Positions 1 through 11,991 are shown, counted from the stretch's first letter. The stretch is DNA of 64,000 nt from Talpa occidentalis (GCF_014898055.3 NW_023601433.1:17966141-18030140), one strand, 5' to 3'. Translations and numbers: made by a program. The notes: generated from the letters alone by a model not told the origin.

Positions 1-2050
1 GCATGAAGGGGGTACCTTTATAGGTTATCAGCTTTTAGTACTATTGTGATCAGAGAAGATACTTGATAATCAGTTTAATATTCATGAGTTTATTGACATT
101 TGTTTTGTGATCCAACATGTGATCTGTCCTGGAGAATGTTCCATGTGCACTCAGCATTTTTAGAGTGAATTCCCTATTAATGTCTATAAGCCCGTCTGGT
201 CTAATTCCTTACTTAAGGTTCTTTCCTTACTGAGCTTCTGTATGATTGATCTGTCCATTGACCTAAGTGGGGTGTTAAACTACTACTGTTGTGTTCAGCT
301 AATGTCTGTTTTGGGGCTTGTTAATCGTTGTCCTAAAATATTTTTGTGCTCCTTTGTTTGGTGCATATATATTGGTGAATGTTATGTTTTCCTGATGTAT
401 TGACATCTTAATCATTATATAGCATCCATCCTTTTTTTTTGGGCAGAATTTGTTTTATCTGATACATGTATGGTTATTCCTGCATTTCTTTGGGTCCCCT
501 TTGCTTGCAGGATTGTTTTACATTCATTCACTTTGACCTTGTGTTTACTTTAGAGCTCAGCTATGTCTCCTGGAGGCAACGGAAAGTTGGGCTTTATTTT
601 CTCATCCAACCAGCTACTTTTTTTTTTAAGATTTATGTATTTATGCATACAAGAACTGGGGTACAGGCCAGAGTTGCAGGGGATGAGAGGATTCACCAGA
701 GACAGAGTGGGGAACAGAACAGGCAAGACTGACTGAAATACACTGCTGAGGGGAGCAGCGGGTGAGACAGGAGAGGTCTGCACCATGTGGGTAGCTCCCT
801 GGCCGGGAGAGAACTTGTGCTGCAGTGGCTGCACATAGCTCACTTCCTAACATCTTGCACCACCAAGGAGGTCCCCAACCAGCTACTTTGTTCCTTTTGA
901 TTGGTGAGTTCTTTTGATACACATTTAGAATGATAATTGATATAGGATTTCCTCTTGCCATTTTGTTTTCAGAGCCTATTTATTGCCTCATTTAATTTCT
1001 TGTGACTATTCTTTGCTTTGATTTAGGCAGGAGGGCTTCTTTCAACATTTCCTTTACTGGAGTTCTAGTGTTTGCACACTCCCTCAGCATGTATTTATCT
1101 GGGAAGGCCTTCATTTCTCCCTCGTATCTGAAGGCGAGAATTCCAGGTTCTAGTATTCTTGGCTTTAAGTAATTTCAATATATTCTTCCATTCCCTTCTT
1201 GCTCATAGGATATCCTCAGAAAAGTCAGATGTAAGCATGAAAGGAGTACCCTTTATAGGTATCAGCTTTTGCTGTCAAGTTACCGCCTATGTTCTTTCTT
1301 TGTCTTGAACTCTTGCTAGATTCTCTGCTCTGTGTCTTGGTGTAGGTCTGGTTACTTTTAGGTAGCTGGTATTCTTTTAGCTTAATGAATTTGCATATTT
1401 AATTCCTCCTCTAGGTGAGAGAAGTTTCCTTCTATTAGTTCCTTGAATAAACTCTATATTCCTCTCCCTTCCTCTTCTAGGGGGTCCTATTATTATTATT
1501 CTGGCTTTCTTATGGTGTAAGATAGTTTGAATTATGTCATCATTTTTTTTAACATGTCATTTTTCTCCCTCTTCTACCTGTTTCTTTAATGCTTACTTTC
1601 TTCCAAAGTCACTGATAGAAACTCCATTTGATGTATTCTACTTCCATAGCTTTCTCTGGAGTTCTCAATCTCATTTATTGTTCTCTTTATTTCCCGATTT
1701 TCTGTTATTTTCTTCTTTAAAGCTTCGGCTTTGCTATTCTGTTCATTGATTTTATTTTTGAATTCATTAATTTGTTTTCCTGAATCTTGTTGTATCTCTT
1801 TAATTAGCTTTTCTGAGTTCTTGCTTATTGACTTGCCTTTCTGAGCTCTCCTATATTACTTTGACTTACATTCTGAGCTTTGTTCTTTCCCTTTGAGTTT
1901 CTTTATTATAGCAGTTCTGAACCCTTTATCTGATAGGGAGGTAGTCTTCTCTCTTTCTTTGTTTTTAATTTGGAGAGTTGTGTTCACCTTGTGATAGATG
2001 TTGAGGAGTTATTGATGTTGTTCTGCAGTTTACCATAGTTTGGGATCTTA
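1..2050 (-). mobile_element. Old L1 (LINE-1) fragment, ORF2 start and ORF1 region, minus strand
   Basis: Read on the + strand, 36-960 is the reverse complement of the 5' part of L1 ORF2 (endonuclease region). Familiar antisense L1 wording includes gtgatcagagaagatactt, gagaatgttccatgtgcac and gtggggtgttaaa. From about 965 to 2050 the text is the antisense of the ORF1/5' region (for example catttatctgggaaggcctt). Both frames carry many stops, so nothing is coding. A SINE at 621-874 splits it. The piece runs off the left edge of the window. Confidence 0.65.
621..874 (-). mobile_element. tRNA-derived SINE copy 1, type A
   Basis: A full-length copy inserted in the L1, flanked by a perfect 15-bp target duplication (ccaaccagctacttt at 606-620 and 875-889). 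Type A copies have a tRNA-like head with ggggttaag after the A box and a body ending gtatgcataaataaat in sense. The body and the poly-T/taagattta end are visible here in reverse. Confidence 0.93.
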
Positions 2051-4127
2051 GCACCTTGAGCAGGTTTGTGTTTTACTCTTTTAGATTACTGTTCTCAAAA
2101 AGAAGTGGTAGAGTAAATATACCAAGATATTTGATGCTTACCGGTACACATACATTAACAAAAATTTTCCCCAGGCGTGCAAAAATAGCACCATTTCCCA
2201 TGTTTATTAAATCTTTCTTCCAGGATATCATTATTATCAGCTTCTCTACTTAGGAAAGAAAGGGGAGTATTCTTTTCCCTTTGATGGTAGGAGCTATTAG
2301 TTAGGCTCCTTTGTTACTGATTAGATTGCTTGTGTTACAGAAAGAAGACAACAAAACAGCTGTTGTTTGATAAAAACATTACCGGTGTTAGGTATAGAAT
2401 GGCACAGCTATTCGATTGCTCAGACAATTACATTTTGTGAGATGTTTTTGCTGAAAATGCTAAACTTTTAAAAGGCAGGATGAGAATTTAAGTGGAAAGT
2501 CTTTAAGGGGAGGTGTGTGTTTATTTCTCTCCCATTGAACTCTGTGTGGCCAGGAGAACAGGGGTAACTTGTTTCCTGAAATCAGTTCTGATTCTCAGGG
2601 GATTTAATAGTAATTTTGGAGTGGGAAAATAAATAGGTACCACTCCGTCTAAGAAGGTAGCTCCTGGCCACATTAGGATGAGTGTGGGTGTCAAAATGTT
2701 GGTGGTCGTAAGTAGCCAGGTAGATTTAAAATCTTCCGGGGTCTGGGCTTCTCAGAGCTCCCTGCACCTTGCCTTTAATCAAATCAATAAGCACTTTAAA
2801 TCAGGTTTATAGCAATCCCCTGGTTCAGAGTTGGGCTAGTTAAAACTCTTTGTCTTCAAATTATGTCTTAAAAATTAATGATTCAAGTATGCAAGTGAGT
2901 AAGTTAAAAGAATTATTTGGCATAGGTATGGTAGGTGCTTGAATATACTTACTTTTGAGACTGTTTTCCACTCCCTTTATAGAGAAGCTGTATTAGAAAG
3001 AAGTAAAACTGGAATATTTATGGAACTTCACTCTTCAAATTGAGGACTTGAATTGGTACAGGAAAGAAGGCCCTGGTCTAAATATTGCTTTGAAAAAAGA
3101 AGGGTCAGGTAGGATACTGTAAAAGGCTAGTATAAGTAAGGGGCAGGGATAATTTTCTCACTTTTTGGTGATATATGGTGAAGACATCTGCTTACTTTCT
3201 TTACAGTAAAGTTGCAGTCTCTGAAAGATGGTGTCACTATACAAGTTTTCCCTAATCTACTGAAGTAAAAATTCTTATCTAGTAGGTTATTTTTTGGGTC
3301 TGAGAACATTCAAAACATTTTCCATATAAATTAATGGTGTAGTATTCCTAGGCCTAAATGAAAATCTGCCAGAGCCTACCAAATAGGAGTGCTCTACCTT
3401 AGAAAGCAGGGGAACTTGTATGTATACTTTGAACAATTTAAATCTTGAGAATCAAATATTTCTGAGGGTTGCAACTTCTTTTTGGCGATTTGGAGTTTGT
3501 TGAGAAGTGATGATGTGAAATTTGGACTCAGCTCAGAGATAAAAAGCGTTATGGAGCTGTGGACCAGGATTTATTAAGCATCTATTGCTGATATTAAAAG
3601 AATTTCACCCCTTTTCCTTATATGGCTGCTGATTTAACTTCTGAAGCTTCCATTTAGACCTCTGTGGTTTTTAATTTATTTTTTGGGTTGAATTTAGCTC
3701 AGTTCCCTGTAAGGCCCATCAGAGTAGACTTTTTTTTTTTTTTAAAAACATGGTCTAATCAAGATTAGGCATTTTGTTAGGTTTAGGGGAGGAGTTGGTG
3801 TGCTGTGTGAGTGCTAAGGAAATGACTAACATTTTGATTTATTTAGTCATTTTAAATGGGATAAAAATGGACATTGTGGAAATTTCAAGATGGTCATTAT
3901 TTTACCTTTAACATATACACATTAAGTTGAGCGTGGAAATTTTAGACTAGGTGTTGCTTGCCCCAGTTACCTGGAGAGCTTGATAAAGGTTAGGTTCCCT
4001 CAGATTCTCGATCAGCAGAGCCAGGTGGATACCAGAATCTACATTTCTAATATAGTCCAAGGTAACGGGGCTGCTGGTCCAGGGACTGCAGAGTGAAAAC
4101 TTTTGAGAAGTTTCCAAGGGGGCTGGG
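2051..4127. other. Unassigned noncoding stretch
   Basis: AT-rich sequence with short open frames only. I recognise no exon, RNA gene or repeat family. A poly-T tract lies at about 3729-3743. Confidence 0.4.
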
Positions 4128-4343
4128 AGTGTAGTGGCTAAGAGCACAGATTCAAATTCCTGCTTTGCTAGTTCTTTGACTTTAGGCAGAATTCTTAACG
4201 TCTGTTCTTTCATTGCTGACGTGGAAATGGTATGGTATGGTATGGTAGTATGTTGTGAGTACTAAATGAGCCCAAATGTGTTTAAAAGTATATAGAACAA
4301 AGCCTGGCAGCTTGCAGACATGCAACAAATGTTGGCTTTTTAT
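4128..4343 (+). mobile_element. MIR (ancient tRNA-core SINE) with internal (ATGGT)4
   Basis: The order of MIR landmarks is kept: gtagtggctaagagcac, a degenerate B-box/core region, tgagtactaaatgagc and gaacaaagcctggca near the 3' end. The copy is strongly diverged. A (ATGGT)4 microsatellite at 4227-4246 sits where the MIR has its aaatggg segment. Confidence 0.7.
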
Positions 4344-5894
4344 CATGAAAAGGAATTAGTGTGTGAATAGAATCCTGATATATTAAGTTGAAGTGTGCTC
4401 CTTAGGACAGAAACTTTTTTATTTATATCATTTCTGAGCATTGTGCTGTGGAAAAGATACACGATTATTAGTCAATTACATTTAATAAGTGAAGGAAAAG
4501 TTTATGGAGCCTAGTAATTTCCCAGAAACATTTTTTAGAGACCTAGGCTATTCACATTGGTGGTCTTTTCACTTCAGGAAGATTGAATTCCTTGGTTCCA
4601 TTGTGTTGGATTCTTAGAATAATGACTGCAGTCCACACAATATGTCCACGGGTTTTAAGAGTTGTTGCTGGGACTTTGATTACAGGACATTCCTGAAAGT
4701 CCTCTTTCAGCCATCCCAGTGGTATCGTGGCGACCCTGTATGTGATGCCCTGAGTGTTGGAGACTCTTGCCCCAGCTGCTGGATGCCTGGTTAATGGTCT
4801 CCCTGCATATTCTTGAGAATCTACCTCTCTCACCATCCTCTGAAAAGCCCCATTCCCTTCTGTCCATGACTTGCCGTCACGGCCACCCATCTTACTTCCA
4901 TTCTAGCAGTTTTCACATTTGTATCAGAATTTCAATACTTCAGTAATTTTTTAAAAATTCACACACTTTAAGATGAGTAACAACATCCACTTTGTTTTTT
5001 CAAGCCCATGATAGCTTTTCAACTAACCAGATTAAACTGTTGACACAAATTCTTTTCCAGGAGACAGCCATCATATTTCAGTGTAGAATTTGTTGAGCTC
5101 TTATGTATACTTCCTACTACGTCACCCAGAACATTCAGAGGTCATGTACTCAAGGACTGACATTTCATACAAGTGTTAATTTTCCCTGCTTTATCATGAA
5201 CACTGGTCTGTGAAACAGGCATCTTTTTCACTGCAGTGATGGTGCCACTGGCTTGCTGTGTGCTCAGTTGCCAGCTATTTTACGCACCGTTGCTTTTACG
5301 TAATTGGTGTAAATGTCAGCACAGTGAAAATGGCAAAATCGCCCCTTAGTGTTATTATAAAAATAGTTGTGATGTCAAGGATGTCCTGAGAGGTTCTTGA
5401 GGACCCCCAGGATTTTTTGGATTCCTTTGAGTACAGCCGGCTCATCGCATCTCGGCCAGTGCTGCTTAGTGCCAGCTCGTCATACTGATCAGTCTCCCAA
5501 GATTGCTGAACTGGGGCCAACATTTTTGCTTACTTACTCCTGAAGTTATCTTATGAGAACCACAAGCCTGCTACTCCTTGGCTCTCCTATGCTCTCTCCA
5601 AGTGAAGGAAAATTTGGTAACATTAGGAAAGAAAGTATTTCTGAGATCTGCAACTCCAGACTTATGTGAAGCTGTTACTTTTGCTGAGTTAGTGCAATAG
5701 ATACATCCATACACATGCAATTTATTTGGTTTACTTTCCTCATCTTTTGAGATTAAGATAATCACAAAGAAAACTTGGAGAAATATCCTGTACCTTTATC
5801 AAGAAATGCTTATTTGGTAATGTCATCATAATTAAGAATAACAGGTGGTAACCTGTTGTAGTGCTTTTTATTTAATGTATGGTTAAACGTGTTC
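4344..5894. other. Unassigned noncoding stretch with one open frame
   Basis: No repeat family recognised. The minus strand has a 112-codon frame at 4552-4890 without similarity to anything I know and without splice or promoter support; it is treated as non-genic (see findings). Confidence 0.35.
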
Positions 5895-5906
5895 TTTTTT
5901 TAAGAT

Positions 5907-5945
<39 letters not shown>

Positions 5946-6177
5946 TACAAGCACTGGGTACAGTCAGAAGTGCGGGAGGGTGAGAGAACACCAGAGCCAG
6001 AGCGGGGAGCAGAGCAGGCAGAAGGACCGAAGTACACTGCTGAGGGGAGCAGCGGGCGGCAGGAGAGGTCTGCGCGCCACCGGTGGCCAGGGAGCAGCCG
6101 GGGATCGAACCGGTGTTGCAGCTGCTGCGGGAAGCTTCGCAACCCAGCGCTCAACCGTTGCGCCACCGGGGAGGCCC
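5895..6177 (-). mobile_element. tRNA-derived SINE copy 2, type B
   Basis: Type B is the GC-rich form. In sense the head reads gggcctccccggtggcgcaa/g, the B box is ggttcgatccc and the body ends cagtgcttgtataaataaat. This copy has a long tetranucleotide tail, (TTTA)n at about 5906-5946 on the + strand. Target duplication is unclear because the flanks are T-rich. Confidence 0.92.
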
Positions 6178-6595
6178 TCTTCTTTTCTTTTGTTTCCTGT
6201 CAAGAGTAATCAGATCTTGATTCAGTTTCTATTTTTTGGCAAAACTGCTTCATAGGCTTTGGAGTATCGTTTATCTAGTTGGAATCGGGTAGTGTTGATC
6301 TTTTTGTGATGGTTACCACTGCTGATAATCATTGTCTATAAGGGGTTTGCAAAATGGTGAGATTTTAACTTCAGTCTTTTATTTATTAGGATATTTATGA
6401 GGTTTTCTTATAAAGAGAAAATTTCCCTCATCAATTATTGCAGATATAGTAAGTAAAGACAGATTAGTTGTTAGATTCTTTTTCTTTTGATATCAATTTT
6501 TGTCATTTTGAGTTAATCTGTGAGATTAAAACTAGTCTTTTCAGGTTGAGTAAATTAAATTGTTCTTTCCATTGTTTTTCTTTGAAACACCAAAG

Positions 6596-6690
6596 AATTG
6601 CACTGGTTTTTAGAAGTAAAATTGCACTCGTTTTTAGATGTAAAATCAAAGGAATTTTGCACTGGTTGTTAGAAGTAAATTCAAAGGAAG
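6596..6690. repeat. Short minisatellite, three imperfect copies
   Basis: Three imperfect repeats of a unit containing attgcactggtttttagaa and gtaaa begin near 6596, 6621 and 6654. Copies 2 and 3 also share tcaaagga. It lies in otherwise unassigned AT-rich sequence (6178-7377). Confidence 0.7.
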
Positions 6691-7377
6691 CTATTAATAG
6701 CAGAGCCCTTTTTGTTATATTTTAAAAGCAACCTAAATTCATTGCAATAAAAAAAGGTAGATTCGAGTTGGTGCTATTGAATGAATTAGAATTTTTTTTT
6801 TTTAAGACAAGATTTTTCTTGCCTCTAGAATAATATTTTTATTGCATGTAATTTCCTTTTTTGTATCTTACATTGTATTTGAGAGGGGCAAGTCAAATGG
6901 AACTAGAGCTTCTGTTGGAGTTGGGATGGGAAGGCAAGGAAAGGGTGCTTCAGTCAGCACCAGACTACCACCCTTATGTCCTACTCTGCTGTCTGTGACT
7001 CAAACAGGTCCTTCTACTTCAGGCCTGACTTGTTTTAGGCTGCGCCTCCCTCTGTTCCTCTCATAATTTGAGTGATTGCTGAATACACAATACTTAGTAC
7101 CTAGACAACACAAGATTATATAAATACCTGTGTGCCTTTGTGAAACCCCTCCTCTGAACTGGCAAATAGTTGCTGCTGATCAGCAGTAGGATTCTTCATA
7201 ATAGTAGTTTTTCAGGGCTCTTCTTCTGTGTCTTTCAGAATGGAATTCTCAGTATTTCATTGTTGATACACATTCTACTAACCACCAAGATTGTTATAAT
7301 TGTTTTCAGTTAGGTGCCTATACTTACATCCTTTTAATTTTGTTATTATTTTAATTTTTTTTACATCGTTCATTTTT

Positions 7378-7654
7378 TTTTTGAAGATTTATTTTTATTT
7401 ATTTATATAAGCATTGGGTACAGTCAGAAGCGCGGGAGGGCGAGAGAATTCACCAGAGCCAGAGCAGGGAGCAGAGCAGGCAGAAGGACCGAAGCACACT
7501 GCTGAGGGGAGCAGCAGGTGGCAGGAGAGGTCTGCGCGCCATGTGGGACCCTCCTCCAGTGGCCGGGGAGCAGCCGAGGATCGAACCGGTGCTGCAGAGG
7601 CTGTGGGGCGGCTTCGCAACCCAGCGCTCAACTGCTGTGCCAATGGGGAGGCCC
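7378..7654 (-). mobile_element. tRNA-derived SINE copy 3, type B
   Basis: Full-length copy with target duplications catcgttcattttt (7364-7377) and cattgttcattttt (7655-7668), one mismatch. The internal B box reads in reverse as ggatcgaacc. Confidence 0.92.
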
Positions 7655-7954
7655 CATTGTTCATTTTTAAAGGTGCCTGTACTTATAAATGAAAACTAAA
7701 GTGATTTTGACTTGGCTTCTGTTGTCCTAGGTGTTAATAATAATCTCTAGATAGGGCTAGAACTGGGCAATTACATTAACTCTTATTTTTGCCTATGGAG
7801 CTTAAAATATTCCTAGAGAGTGATTGTGGCTAGTATGGCAAGCCTGCTTATCAAAATGGACATTTTCCTACTGAGAATAATTTTGGGTGTGGTAAAAGGC
7901 TTTGGGATGTTTTAACAGATGGGGAGACATTTGGGGGGGTCTCCCATTTATTGA

Positions 7955-8165
7955 TCTGACTACACGCCAGGCTCTGTGCTCAGCCGGTGCCCTTAGATGT
8001 TTGTGCTAAAAATTCTCACAGCAGCCCTTTTGAGTGTTGTTATTTTCGCCTTAAAAGTGGAAAAAGCCAAGACTTGGAAAAGTTAAATAATTTCCCTGAG
8101 TCATGATTAGGGAGTGGTAAAGCCAGTTTGCCCATTCAGAAACCAATGTGTAAGATTATTATGTG
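7955..8165 (-). mobile_element. MIR, minus strand
   Basis: The + strand shows the reverse-complement MIR order: cgccaggctctgtgctcag, ctcacagcagccctt, aagttaaataatttccctga and ggtaaagccag. Diverged, no coding content. Confidence 0.75.
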
Positions 8166-8440
8166 ATTTGAATTCATATTGGACTTTTCCTAAAAACCTC
8201 TTTAGTCTGTCTTTCTTTTGCTTCTTATCCAAAGCCTGACAAGCACAAGTCTTAGTTACTTTGTCCAGTGCTCTAATCTTTTTCCACCAAAGTATACACC
8301 CTTTAATGGCAAGTTTGCCCAGGAGGGCATATTCAAAAAGTATACTGCAAGTGTAAAATTGTTCTAAAGTTTTATGTTTGAACCAACAGATTAAAACCCA
8401 TTTCCACTGTGTAAAATAGATATTCCTCCACGAAAGTGTT

Positions 8441-8702
8441 CTTTTTTTTTAAAAAAAGATTTGTATTTATTTATGCATTGTGGGGTACAGGCCAGGCCAG
8501 AGATGTGGGGGGAGAGAGAGGATTCACCTGAGACAGAGTGGGGAGCAGAACATGCAGATCTACTGAAATACACTGCTGAGGGGAGCAGTGGGTGAGACAG
8601 GAGAGGTCTGCCTCGCCATGTGGGTTGCTCCCTGGCGGTCCGGGGATCAGCCTCATGCTGCAGAGGCTACGGATTGCTTTATAGTGCGGTGCCTCAGCTT
8701 GA
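8441..8702 (-). mobile_element. tRNA-derived SINE copy 4, type A, damaged head
   Basis: The body is clear (cactgctgaggggagcag, in reverse). The promoter-bearing head is eroded: the B box is not intact and the end near 8690-8702 no longer reads cagggaggccc. No target duplication found. Confidence 0.85.
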
Positions 8703-9734
8703 GGAGCAACTTTAGGGCTTTCACAGGATGTTGTGATCAAACTCCACCCAAGTGGAGTTTAGGTATAATTCACTAACTTGGTATAGTAGGGGTCAGATGG
8801 AAAGGGAGTCACTGACAGTACAGATGGACAACGGTGAGGGGCTGCCCTGAGGAGTGGGGAGTGGGGTTGTGGAGATTTGGGCAGTATGATGAGTGCCTGT
8901 TAGCTTAATTATCCTACTTCTCAGTTTAGTTTCTTCTTGGTTTCTGCCACTGGCTTTTCACTTGCTCCCGTTCCTTAACTGCAGGAGTGTCTTCAATCCT
9001 TGACCCACTTTTTGAGGCCCCCTACCCTGCCTTTGCACTCTGGCCCAGTGCTTTGGTTTCAGTTGTTTTTTCTGTGTCATTGTTTCCAGTGAACTCCAGT
9101 TCAGTGAATTCACATGAACCTAAATTGCTGAAGCAAGTTTGCAGCTACTCAGGGGTATCTGGTGGGCATGAGAATGTCCCAGAATTGGCATCTTTGCTTT
9201 CAACTGCTTTCCCTTCTAAAACCAGCTATAACATTATAAGGTGGTATACAAATTGGTAGGAGGAGAAGATTTGCATGGCCATGGTAGTTTAGGCTCAGAT
9301 CCTTATTTAATTAGCTAAGGGTGTAGAACTCACCAGAAGGTAGGTAGGCAGCCACACTGGCAGGGGCCGGGGCAGCAGAAGGTGACTCTCCTTTCCCTGG
9401 CCTGTGGCCAGGAGGCATGCTGCTCCTTGTGATAAGGTCAGGGATTGCATCATGGTTCCAATAGAACTCATAGGAACTATCTGTGTACTTCTTCTTAAGG
9501 GAATATTCATAAACTAAACTTAGCTTCCTTAAGGACAAAAACCTCATGGTGAGAAGGAAGGGTTGCATTTCCTCTTAATAGTGACCTTGACTCCAGTCTT
9601 CAGTGTCCTGGAAAGCCTACTTCTCTAACTCTCTTCCTTGTTTGATGAAGGTTTATTGCCCTTATCACAGAAGACCTTAATGACTGTATAACCAAATGGT
9701 GATCCTAGGGGTTTAAAAAAAAAACACAAAATCC
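8703..9734. other. Unassigned noncoding stretch
   Basis: Moderately GC-rich sequence with short open frames on both strands. No recognised gene or repeat. Confidence 0.35.
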
Positions 9735-10510
9735 AAACACACACTTTATTGAGGTATGGTTGACGTACAAAAAGTTGAGTGTATTTTTTTTAAAGATTTT
9801 ATTTTATTTATACAAGAGCTGGGGTACAGGCTAGAGGCACGGAGGGTGAAAGGATTCACCAGAGAAAGAGTGGGGAGCAGAACAGGCAGATGACCGAAAG
9901 CACTGCTGAGGGGAGCAGCAGGCGAGACAGGAGAGGTCTGCCGTGCCATGTGGTTTCTCCCTGCCTGGCCGGGAATCGAACCCGCACTGCAGAGGCTGCT
10001 GACAGCTTCACAGCGCTGCACTCACCCCGCTGCGCCACCGGGTAGGTCAAAAAGTTGCGTGTATTTAATGTGTACTATTTAATGAGCTTGGAGATAGGTG
10101 GGATACACCTGTGAAACCATTATCACAATCGGTGCTGTAAGCTTGTTCGTCACCTCCAAGAATTTCTTCCAGCCCTCTTTATTACTATTATTTTTATTCT
10201 ATAATAACACATAACACAAGGTAAATCCTCTTAGAAAATTTTTGAGTATCCATGTCATATTGTTAATTAGAGTCTCTGGGCTGTGCCTTAGATTGCGAGG
10301 ACTTATTTAACTGTAGAACTGAAAATTTGTAACTCCTGTTCATCACCTCCCCATTTCTCCCTCCCCTCAGTGCTGGCAAGCATCATCTGCTTCTGAGTCT
10401 GTGTTAGGTTCATCATATAAGTGGTATCATGTAGCTCTGGCACTTCTTATCGTAGTGTCCTCTGGGTTCTCCATGTTGTCATATGGACTAGCACTAGAAA
10501 TGTCAACATC
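9735..10510 (-). mobile_element. L1 3' UTR-type fragment, split by a SINE
   Basis: The + strand reads ctttattgaggtatggttga, cctgtgaaaccattatcac and tcatcacctcc in the order of an old L1 3' end in reverse. It is split by SINE copy 5. No coding content. Confidence 0.6.
9787..10047 (-). mobile_element. tRNA-derived SINE copy 5
   Basis: Inserted in the L1 fragment with a 19-bp target duplication carrying one mismatch: caaaaagttgagtgtattt (9768-9786) and caaaaagttgcgtgtattt (10048-10066). Confidence 0.94.
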
Positions 10511-10514
10511 TCCC

Positions 10515-10680
10515 TGGTGGTCTTAGGAATTTAGTCACTCAAAGCCTCTGTTTTCTTATATGAAACAGGTTAGTAGCAGTACCCACCCCAAGTGATGGTA
10601 GTGAGGAATCAGATAATACCCAAAAGCACTTAGTATAGTACCTGGCATGAAACCAGGGTCAATATGGTCATTGCTAATCA
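10515..10680 (+). mobile_element. MIR, plus strand
   Basis: Recognisable by tcactcaaagcctctgtttt, gtgaggaatcagataat and gcacttagtatagtacctgg in the MIR order. Confidence 0.65.
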
Positions 10681-10777
10681 TTGTTAGTTAACAGTATTTT
10701 AAATACCCATAAAACTGATTTTCCCCATCTCTGTAATCCAGTCATATATATATATGTATATGTATATATGCCAGTAA

Positions 10778-10779
<2 letters not shown>

Positions 10780-10822
<43 letters not shown>
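10780..10822. repeat. (TA)n microsatellite
   Basis: About 21 uninterrupted TA units. The flanks are a direct duplication: tatgccagtaacca occurs at 10767-10780 and again at 10830-10843. Open frames across it are artefacts of the dinucleotide. Confidence 0.95.
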
Positions 10823-10826
<4 letters not shown>

Positions 10827-10849
10827 CACTATGCCAGTAACCAAATGCT

Positions 10850-11060
10850 GGCATATCTTCCTCTTCACAGGGTCTCATATTGTGTTCCTCTGCCTGTATG
10901 CCTCCTTCCGCTGCCTTAGCTCAGATTCTCATTGCTCTCTTCTAGACTGTAATAATAAGCCCTTAGCTGATCTTCATGATTTCAGTTCAGACATCATCTT
11001 CCTTTCTAGAAGTGGTCATTGACTCTCTGGCTCAACCACAATGAGTCTAATCTACTCTTG
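10850..11060 (+). mobile_element. Possible L2 fragment
   Basis: Contains gttcagacatcatcttcc and related wording that resembles the L2 3' region (family phrase: tcacctcctccagga). Heavily diverged; could be another old repeat. Confidence 0.3.
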
Positions 11061-11063
11061 ACT

Positions 11064-11333
11064 TAATTTTTTTAAAGGTTTATTTATTTATGCATAGAAG
11101 AACTGGGGTACAGGCCAGAGGTGCTGGAGGGTAAGAGCATTCGCCAGAGACAGTGGGCAGCAGGACAGGTGGATTGACTGAAATACACTGCTGAGGGGAG
11201 CAGCGGGTGCCACAGGAGAGGTCTGATGAGCCATGTGGGTTACCTCCATGGCTAGGGATCGAACTCATGTTGCAGTAGCTGCGGATTGCTTCATAGTGCT
11301 GACACTTAACCCCTTGTGCCGCCAAGGAGGCCC
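11064..11333 (-). mobile_element. tRNA-derived SINE copy 6, type A
   Basis: Complete body and head in reverse (ends ccaaggaggccc). It abuts the left arm of the palindrome at 11335. No convincing target duplication. Confidence 0.9.
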
Positions 11334-11334
11334 T

Positions 11335-11558
11335 AGACTATTGGGCATGTCTGTGAAGTGACAGAAGATGCCAACTTAGACAATAAGAGAAAGAAACTGT
11401 ATGCCTGGTAACACATTCCTATGTCTGGTGGAAAATGATCATATATATATATATATGAGTTTCAGAGGCTCGCATATTTAGCTCATATATGATCATTAGT
11501 TTCTTTCTCATTGTCTAATTTGGCATCTTCTGTCGCTTCACAGACATGCCCATTAGTC
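11335..11558. repeat. Large imperfect palindrome (inverted repeat)
   Basis: The arm 11335-11398 is matched by the reverse complement of 11497-11558, about 62 bases with three substitutions and a 2-base gap. Both contain gggcatgtctgtgaag and agaagatgccaa. A second inner arm pair (atgatcatatat..., 11436-11460, with 11482-11496) continues the symmetry after a 36-base segment present only on the left. It could fold into a long hairpin. It may be a nonautonomous DNA-transposon relic or a local inverted duplication. Confidence 0.9.
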
Positions 11559-11937
11559 TTTCACAGGGCCCTTTTGATCCTGAGATGTGGAGCTGGCAAG
11601 TGAACTCTTTCTGCTGTAAGATGATCAAGGCGTCAGGGTCACACCCTTCTCTTGACTGGGCCCTGGCCTGCCTTTTGAGGTCTACATTCTGAGAAGTTTC
11701 ATCACTCTGTTGCTATTATTAATCTAGAATCAAGAGTACTAGAAATCGCTCCAGTCTCCTTATGCTTGAGACCTGTTACAAGTGTTACCCTAATAGTCCC
11801 AGACAAGCAGGCGTAGAGCAGGTGCTCAGTAATGTTCCTTATTTATTTTTCCTCTTAGTGTGGAGGTCTTGGCAGTTGCTAAATGGAGTCTTTTACTGGT
11901 TAAAAAAAAGTGGAGTACCAGATGCATGTCTTGTTCT

Positions 11938-11991
11938 CTTCACTCTCTGCTAGCCTGACGGAGGCTTCACTCTCTGCTAGCCTGACGGAGG
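11938..11991. repeat. 27-bp perfect tandem duplication
   Basis: Two identical 27-base units (starting cttcactctctgctagcc) at 11938-11964 and 11965-11991. The second ends in ggaggtaagcc, which looks like a splice donor. No exon could be shown. Confidence 0.95.

Noticed and set aside
5964..6209. Overlapping frames of 75-91 codons on both strands, and similar frames at 7395-7692, 16265-16609, 21442-21835, 27385-27759, 28509-28889, 48045-48305 and 50330-50701
   Set aside because: All lie in copies of the same tRNA-derived SINE; the peptides recur because the repeat recurs, not because of a gene family.
10681..11022. 113-codon frame with a long I/Y repeat (and its 64-codon antisense partner)
   Set aside because: Product of translating the (TA)n microsatellite.
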